Assembly: GCA_029215795.1 (NCBI GenBank)
Contig: JARDYH010000001.1
Location: forward strand, 352,928,154 to 352,992,153
Direction: 5' to 3'
DNA length: 64,000 nucleotides
Source of the DNA: Anniella stebbinsi
Taxonomy: Eukaryota; Chordata; Lepidosauria; Squamata; Anniellidae
Shown here: one piece after another, positions 56,993-64,000 of the stretch
How the letters are laid out: each line of letters opens with the position of its first letter
How positions within the stretch are numbered: the first letter of the stretch is position 1
Translations under genes and position numbers: made by a program
The notes under the pieces: model-generated
Database searches by the model: none
What the model was told of the DNA's origin: nothing
What the model saw: the letters and a program-made list of their open reading frames with translations, nothing else

Positions 56993-59623
56993 CTGAAATC
57001 CTGCAACCCAAATTCTGTGCTAAGCAAAACTGAATTCTGCAACTCATATGGATTATGCAAATATTCTGCTTTTGCTAATCACAGCTATCTCTCTGATTTC
57101 AGCACACAATACTCACACATTTTCAAGCACAACGTTGAGCCATAAGGTCTAGAAACTTCTTGGTGCTGTTGTTTATTTTATTTTTTAAATGACAACTGAC
57201 TTTCTCAAAAATATGAATTCTATGCTGAATATCATATTCTGCCTTTTTACCCCCTTTGCTCCTGTGGAATTGCAGCACATGCTTACATACTCTTGCCTAA
57301 AATAGGAGGAGAGTGTGCACAATTCACATAGCATCACACCCAGTATGTTTCAGATCTCCACAGAAGTTGCATTTTTACAAAAGGAGCACAGTTTAAAGAC
57401 ATAAAGCATGCATTTCACATGCAGAAAGCCACAGGATTAATCCTTGGGATCAGGGTTGGAAAAGATCTCTGCTCAATATACTGCAGATGAACAAATGTGT
57501 AAATGCGCACACACACACACACACACAAATAATACAGAAGATCTCCTCCTGTATCGTATCTAAACCTCTTTTCTTACTTAATGCAGAATAGTTGCATAGT
57601 CAATCCACTCACCAAATATCTAAATAAGACACTGCCCTTCTGCACCAGATTTCTGTGCAACTCAACAAAATAACTCACTAGCTTTTCATAACGTCTGATG
57701 AATTCAGACTCTCACAATTTAACAACTCCACTAAAGATTCACACTGAAGCACATAATAACAGTATTAGCTGCCAAAAATGGATTCCTCAATTCAAATACA
57801 TCTAATTAGTAGCTGACGACATCAACTTTTTGGCAATTTTGAATGAAATAAGTTGAGTCCTACACCGTCGCATGGCTGAGTGCTCCATGGTGCTCCGGAG
57901 ACTAGGAACAGCACTTTGATCTCTTACATGCAGAAGAAAACAAGAATTCTTGGCTTTTATGATTAGACTCCAGAATTGCATGGATCTGTATGCACAGCGG
58001 TAGGGCTGAGTGGGAGGAGGAGGCTATGACTTCTCAGGCTAAATCTTTTCTAGCTTAGAAAACACAGAAACTGTTTTACAAGCTCCATTCAGTTTGTCAG
58101 ACGCTGCTTTTGCGAAATGCTTGACATTACTTTACAAAAAAGATGTCCCAAGAACAAAGCTGTAATTTTTCTAGAAGATCTATTTCTAAGCATGGTAGTT
58201 TAGGGTTAAGTTCGTCTTTAGCCTTTAAGGTTCTACAAATACTTTTATGATTCCAAAACTATGTTCTGTGAATCATATGTAATACATGAACCAGAAAGGG
58301 GTTCTCTCCATATCCACTGCCTCGATTTTAAAGGTAGAGATCTTATTCCTTTGTAGTTTAGAAGATGAAATGTAATGTATAACATCTTCATTTTAGAAAG
58401 AATCATTAGTTCATCTATTTGATGAGGCATAAAGAAACTATAGAACATTACAGATCCATCATTGCTGACATCACAGTCATGTAAACCTTTTTCCTAGAGA
58501 TTTTGGGTTGTCCAATGCCATCCTAACTAACTTAAGTCCCATTCATTTCAAAGGGGCTACACTCTAACACTGGTTACAATCCTTTGTGCAATCTGCAGAG
58601 AAAAACACATGAAGGAGATTCTTAATTCTTTCTCCTTCTGTATTTTGCCCCATACGAGTCTCTGATCCAAACAGCCTTTCTATCTATGTGGGTGCCACTC
58701 CGACAGTTTTTCCTATCAGAACTGCCCCTCCAACCTGCTTCCCCCACCCAAGACAGAAGAAATACATACACCCATATCTTTTCCCTTGTGAGGAGAAAAC
58801 AGGGGTTCATTTTTAGCATTAAAAAAGTGAGATGGGGGAAAGAAGCCCCTTTCCTCTCTACCTGTCTGGTCTTGTACTGCAGACTGCATTCTCCATGACT
58901 GCATTTTGGAACAGCAGCTGCAACATTCTGAGAAAAGCTACACACGAACGACCAGCATATGTAGTTTTATGTTTAGACAATTCATTCCCACAGTATCCAG
59001 CATTTTAAAAATTGTATTCTTTCAGATCTACAATGAGCAGCCAACACACCTTGATTTATATTTTAGAATTAGGTTTAAATGGTTAGTCTACACAAACTGC
59101 AGATGGTGAAAAATTGTTCCTGTTCTATACCACTACAGATTGCAAGAGGGAGATTGCATGTTTTAATATCCCCCTATTATTATTACTTTTTAATCCCTGA
59201 ACATAGAAGACTAGCTTCTCAGAAATAAAAGTAGCCTAACTTTCTCCCTAACCGGCTAGCTTTCTATGTACATTCTATGTACATTTTTGTTCATTCAAAT
59301 GTATGAAATCAATCCTCCAAATGGATGAAATCAACCCTCCACCATACACATAGGAAAGTGATACAATCCCAAAGCAGTAGTACATTCCTGAATAGATCTG
59401 CAGTTTCGATAGACTGGTCTCCATTTGTTTAATCATGCATGAAAAGCTTGCACTACCATATTTGCCTGATATTCTGGATCAATGTTTCTGCACCTATTTG
59501 ATGGGGGCACAAGAAACTATATAGAACACAGAGCTGGCTTAATATAGTTTATGATATTTCAGTATACCTTGATCTGTTTGCTGATGAAACTAATGCAACT
59601 TAAATCAAAATATATACCTTTAA
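56993..59623. other. unassigned sequence with possible regulatory stretch
   Basis: An (AC)n tract lies at 57507-57527. The block 57680-57900 (CATCTAATTAGTAGCTGACG, TTTTTGGCAATTTTGAATG) is repeat-free with homeodomain-type cores and a few CpGs. The segment 58511-58585 holds TAAGTCCCATTCATTTCAAA, part of a common amniote repeat motif. No coding signal; overlapping frames at 58622-58945 lack domains. Confidence 0.4.
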
Positions 59624-59761
59624 GGGCGCAAGCCTATGCATGTTTAAATGGGGTGGAGGGGAACCCTACAGTTCCCAATATGCCCCAAGGAGAATGGCTG
59701 GCTGAAGGGAAGATGGGAGTTATAGGAGTTCTTCTGTATAAACATGCATAGGATTGTGCCC
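59624..59761. mobile_element. short MITE, CACAATCC family
   Basis: Ends GGGCGCAAGCCTATGCATG and CATGCATAGGATTGTGCCC are inverted. TAA lies immediately left and TAT right, compatible with a decayed TWA duplication. The interior includes GGGAACCCTACAGTTCCC and GGGAGTTATAGGAG. Confidence 0.7.
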
Positions 59762-60076
59762 TATGGGCACATTCTACTTTTTGCCTGATACTCCATCCAA
59801 TATGAATGGGATGTTTTGTTTGTTCCTTATGTACATACCAATATGAGTACTGAATTACAAAGTCCATGAAAAAGGTAAACAATTCAGAATAAGGTTTTTG
59901 AAATAGCTTTGCAATATCCTATCGATTTCTGTTTCTGTAGGAGAGAGATTTCCTCCATATTTTTTTTAAAAGGGCCCTCTCTGTGCTCATTATGAGGCCA
60001 TAAAGATATTCCACTAAATTCAAGATGCAATGCATTAAAGAGTACAGAAGCAATCGAAGTGGAGGTAGGACTATGT

Positions 60077-60376
60077 TAGGGTGACCAGATAAAACCCAGG
60101 TCAGTTGCAGAGAAAAGGGAATTTCAGCCAGTGTCATTTGTATGCAATTAGTTCCTGGTGAAATTCCCTCTTCATCACAACAGTTAAAGTTGCAGGGGCC
60201 CTGCCTTCTTTTGTATATGGTGACTCTAGTATAGTGCCTACAACTTTAACTGTTGTGATGAAGAGGGAATTTCACCAGGAACTAATTGCATACAAATGAC
60301 TCTGGCTGAAATTTCCTTTTCTCTACAACTGTTAAAGTTACATGAGCCCTGACCTGGATTTTATCTGGTCACCCTA
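60077..60376 (+). mobile_element. hAT-like palindromic MITE, copy 6
   Basis: A 300-bp element with ends TAGGGTGACC and GGTCACCCTA and a perfect 8-bp duplication GACTATGT (60069-60076, 60377-60384). Core type A, same orientation as copies 2 and 5. About 20 bp of the left arm after AACCCAGGTCAG is deleted, which shortens it relative to the others. Confidence 0.92.
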
Positions 60377-60746
60377 GACTATGTTCTATTTTAACAAAAT
60401 CAGTGTCTCCACTTAAGCCCACCAAACTATGCGAGAAAATTTCCCATTGCCCACCAGCAGAAAGCTACCAAGTGCTAATCCCTTAATAATAATCAATACC
60501 AATGTGATTTTCATTCCTCTAATGGCTTCTACTGAAGGATGCTAAACAATCTTGGGTTCAGTGAGTAGTAATCTGAACATAATTCAGTGCAACTTCCCCG
60601 CCCCTCCCATCAACATATCTGCTGTGAAATCCCTGTATATATGTGATTGACAAAGGATATTGGGACATGATTTGAGGTTCATGTAGAGCACTGCTTGAGC
60701 CTACGGAGCCCCACATGAACAGAGAATGCATCCTATATTGTACAAA

Positions 60747-60967
60747 AGCCAGTGTGGCGTAGTAGTTGGATTTGGATTGGGACTCTGGAGATCTGGAATT
60801 TAGTTCTCATTTGGCCAGAGGCTCACTAGGTGACTTTGGGCGAGTCACTGACTACGAGCCCAACCTATCTCACTCGTTTGTTGTGAGGATAAAATGGAGA
60901 GAACCATGTGAAGCGCCAAGAGAAAAAAGATGGGATATAAATGTAATTATACATATAAATAAATACA
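60747..60967 (+). mobile_element. tRNA-derived SINE with L2-type tail
   Basis: Head AGCCAGTGTGGCGTAGTAGT, body TAGGTGACTTTGGGCGAGTC, GTTGTGAGGATAAAATGGAG and AACCATGTGAAGCGCC, and the tail GATGGGATATAAATGTAA plus AAATAAATA. The B box is degraded (GGAATTTAGTTCTC). Same family as 37944-38152. Confidence 0.78.
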
Positions 60968-61257
60968 AACACTCCCTTATGGAGTAGATTTACAGTAATG
61001 GACAAGCTGTCTTTAGAAAAATCTGTTGCCATTAGTCTTTTAAAAAGTAAAATAAAAATTAGAGTCGTTCCCAGGAAAGTTCAGGATTTTCAGAAGCACT
61101 GAAACCACCGGAACCCAGAAAGCTGCCTGGTTAGACTATTTGCTATCTGGTCTATTCAACTTATAACAGCTCACCAGGATGTCAGGCTGAGCTCTTTCCC
61201 ATCACCTGCTACTTGATATTTCAAATTAGAGATGCCAGAACCTGTATGCAATGTCTT

Positions 61258-61525
61258 CAGGGCCAGCCCTGCCATTAGGCAAAGTGAAGCAGTTGGCTCA
61301 GGCAGTATATACTGGGAGGCTGCAGCAGGATGTGGGAGAAAAGAGCTATGAGCCATGTGGCCTGCCTTGTACCCTCCAAGCTGGCTTGCTGCCTTTGGTG
61401 TGGTGGAGGATCCTGGTTTCATTATCAATATTGAAGAAAGATTCAACTACCAGTCCAGTCATGGAACAGGGGGGACTGCCATCGTGTCCTTTGCCTCAGG
61501 CAGCAAAATGTCTAGGATGGCCCTG
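61258..61525. mobile_element. hAT-like element, CAGGGCCAGCCC copy
   Basis: Starts CAGGGCCAGCCCTGCCATTA and ends GTCTAGGATGGCCCTG, an inverted pair of hAT-type termini. It shares AGGCAAAGTGAAGCAGTTG and CCTCAGGCAGCAAAATG with 27821-28102. The flanking 8 bp match at only about half the positions, so it is old. Confidence 0.65.
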
Positions 61526-61884
61526 TGTGTGCTCTACTACTTGAACTACAATCCTTCCTCTGAAGCTTCTGCTGTAGCACCAGTGACATTTCAAGTTGCA
61601 TCGTGCCCTGTCCCAAGGCTTGCAAGATAAAAGTCTTCTCATCTCAGCTCTGGTGGGACAGCTCTCAGTTCTGCAAACCACCATTCACACAGGATGATGG
61701 CTAAATGGAAACAATTGAGAACAGAAGTACAAAGGTGATAAGGGGCTAGAACGCAAGTACCGTAAGACATGCAGAAAGAAATGGGAAAGAAGTTTGGCAG
61801 TGAAATAGGTTGACGGCTTTCAAATATTTAAAGTTGAGCATTCATCCAAATAAAAATCTTGATCCCATGGGCTATAATCAGTTA

Positions 61885-61991
61885 ATGGTGCAATGATATG
61901 CGTCCTTAGACAGGAAAAACTTCTACAACTCTCAGCATTCTGCAGCCAACATGAGGAGTTTTTTTCTATAAATATGCATTGGATCGTGCCC
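61885..61991. mobile_element. short MITE, CACAATCC family
   Basis: Left part GGTGCAATGATATGCGTCC and right part ATGCATTGGATCGTGCCC are diverged inverted ends, with inner AACTTCTACAACTCTCAG. TTA precedes and TAA follows. Confidence 0.6.
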
Positions 61992-61993
61992 TA

Positions 61994-64000
61994 ATAATAT
62001 TTGCTTGGAAGAGCCATTTCCTTGGAAGAGCCTTGCAAGAGGCATTTCCTTCTGTGACAGAGAGAGAGAGAGAATGTGGAATACCTCTTCTTAGATGGTG
62101 CCAGCTGCTTGAATTGCTTGTAAGTACTTGCACTAAAAATAATGAAATATATAGGGGGAAATGTAGCACCTAATAAATCGTGGACACCTTTTAAATGAAC
62201 CCAAACGCTTTTAACTGATTAAACTAATTAATCAGTCAACAAAGACTGCAATAGGCACACATATGAGGGGTAGATATCTTTGGACACATTTGGGATTTCT
62301 TCCAAGTAAACTAGTATAAGATCAGGTTCTTTATATTGTGGCCCCAATATAAAGGCATGTCAAATAGAAGTATGAAAACAGTAGTTAATTGTATCCATTT
62401 AGGACAGGAAGTGAAGCAACATTTTTAAAGGGTGGAATCAAATTATGTCCGTCCCACCAATAGAATGGTATCCTCTCCTACCTGAGCCCCCCGAGTGTCC
62501 CCCTCAAATTTGCTCTATAGGGTTGGGGATCTATCCTTCAGAGAGGCAGAGGGGGCTACTGAGCAGAACAGATGAAGGAAAAGTCCTGTTGCGTGAGGGG
62601 AAGTCTGCTTAAATAAGGTTGGATTCCATCCAAACTAACCTAGAAATAGATTTAGATGAAACATTAAAAACTTGTCCATTGTAAAAACAGTTCAACACAT
62701 TGGCCCTCCAGTGGTTGTAGAAACTGCTTCTTATGGAGTTTTCTTGGGAAAAGTTGGATGGCCATGTGACTTTAGATAGAGCATTTTCTGCTTCAGGATA
62801 GAAGATTGAACTTTCTTTCCAATCCTAAAAATGTCTCAGTAGTTGTCAGCTGCTAGAACTAGCATGGTGCGTGGAAAAGTCCTAAATCATGAACATCAAG
62901 GGAACTGCTCCATATCTACAACCAATTACCAGCGATATTAAATTATATATCTTATTAAATTATAAAAGAGATGGTGTCCACAGCCAATTCCGCTGGTAAT
63001 CTTAATACATCTTATAATTATTTATTCCTATATAAACATGAGTTGCCTCTCCACAGAGTATTCACGACGACTTGCAATAATATAGAATACAAGAATAAGA
63101 TAGAAATCACCAAATTTCATGAATTGACAACAGACAAACCCTTAATAACAGCCCAGAACTTAAAACAGCCCAATTGCCGATCACTAAAAAACTTTACACA
63201 TCTGTGAAACAATGATTATCATACAAAAAGAAAATTCTTCTGAATTAGAGGCGTCTTAACTTTGGAGGTGGAACAAGGAGAGTCAATCATTACTGTGGAG
63301 CAGACGAGAGCGCTAATACTCTTGCCATAACCCTCTAAAAAGCCCAAAACAGCTAAACACCCAGCCAAAGATGGGGAAAAAATAAAGTATCACCTGTACT
63401 ATTCCTTTACCAGCAGTGTTACTCGATTGGGTATATGAATCGTGAGAAACTACCAACCAGTCTCCTCCTCGGAGGCATCTAGTTTTGAAGTCCATGTGCT
63501 ATCCTGTTGACATCAAGCTTCACGATTTAGTAATGAATGTTGCTTAGTTTCTCAGCCAAGGTACAGGCGAAATGCATTACATCGGTTACTCAGAAGTGAA
63601 ACCAACTTTTTTTCTTAACCGAGTATGTTTACAGATTTTATTTTTATTTATTTTTTTAAAATGCACAAGCAATACGGTAGCATTGTGCTGTCAGAGGTCA
63701 AACAACAGACCTGGCTTCAGCATAAGAAAGGATATATTCAATTCATCTTTATTATCCCAGTAAAATAAATGCCATTGGGTTTCTGTTTTGCTTTGGCTTT
63801 AAGTGAAACTGTATATACACTCAAACTGGGAGCTTGCTGCTTTATGTCACTATCTAAAAAAAAGAAAGAAAAAATCTTTCTATGGCCTCTTGTATTTCAA
63901 GCCAAGTTTCTAAAATGTCACTGAGTGTTTTTTTAAAAAAATCGAGTAGGGCTGTAATTAGTTTCAACAAAGTAGCCCTTTTAACCCTAATTTTGAGGCT
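61994..64000. other. unassigned non-coding sequence
   Basis: Plain AT-rich sequence. The block 63480-63600 (AAGCTTCACGATTTAGTAATG, split motifs around GGCGAAATGCATTACATCGG) is repeat-free and could be conserved. A/T runs occur near 63640-63660 and 63855-63870. No gene recognised. Confidence 0.4.

Overview
The window looks like non-coding DNA from an amniote nuclear genome, most likely a squamate reptile (a lizard is the best guess). The evidence is compositional. The sequence is AT-leaning and CpG-depleted, with scattered (AC)n, (AG)n and (TG)n microsatellites. It carries tRNA-derived SINEs with intact B-box-like motifs, CR1 and L2-like LINE 3' ends, and many short DNA-transposon derivatives (hAT-like with 8-bp and Harbinger-like with 3-bp target duplications). 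I found no tRNA or rRNA gene, no CRISPR array, no bacterial operon structure and no convincing host protein-coding exon. The longest open frames (up to about 200 codons) are repeat-derived, low-complexity, or overlap frames on the other strand, so they are treated as chance or decayed transposon sequence.

Layout. 0-1.3 kb holds a candidate conserved regulatory block. 1.8-4.2 kb is a cluster of small DNA transposons. 4.2-7.1 kb is plain sequence. 7.4-12.1 kb has hAT and SINE fragments around a plain stretch. 12-24 kb alternates plain sequence with three copies of a hAT-like palindromic element, a CpG-rich Harbinger-like element and other MITEs. 24-31.8 kb holds LINE tails, a nested hAT insertion and a fifth-in-order palindromic copy. 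32-41 kb is mostly plain with SINEs and microsatellites. 41.4-44.9 kb is a dense graveyard of CR1, L2 and other LINE 3' ends beside a CpG-rich block. 45-53 kb is plain with some conserved-looking stretches. 53.1-54.5 kb is a MITE, a SINE and the best L2-like LINE remnant. 55.3-56.1 kb is the strongest candidate enhancer, with octamer and palindromic POU-type motifs. 56.6-64 kb has more MITEs, the sixth palindromic copy and a SINE.

The clearest internal discovery is a ~320-bp quasi-palindromic element present six times. Every copy is bounded by TAGG...CCTA-like ends and an 8-bp duplication, three of them perfect. Its structure reads as an inverted dimer of a smaller element that kept one complete internal terminus. 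Nothing here forms a pathway or operon. The window is best read as an intergenic or large-intron segment that accumulates short DNA transposons and may contain a few developmental enhancers. Family names are from recognition only; no database search was possible.
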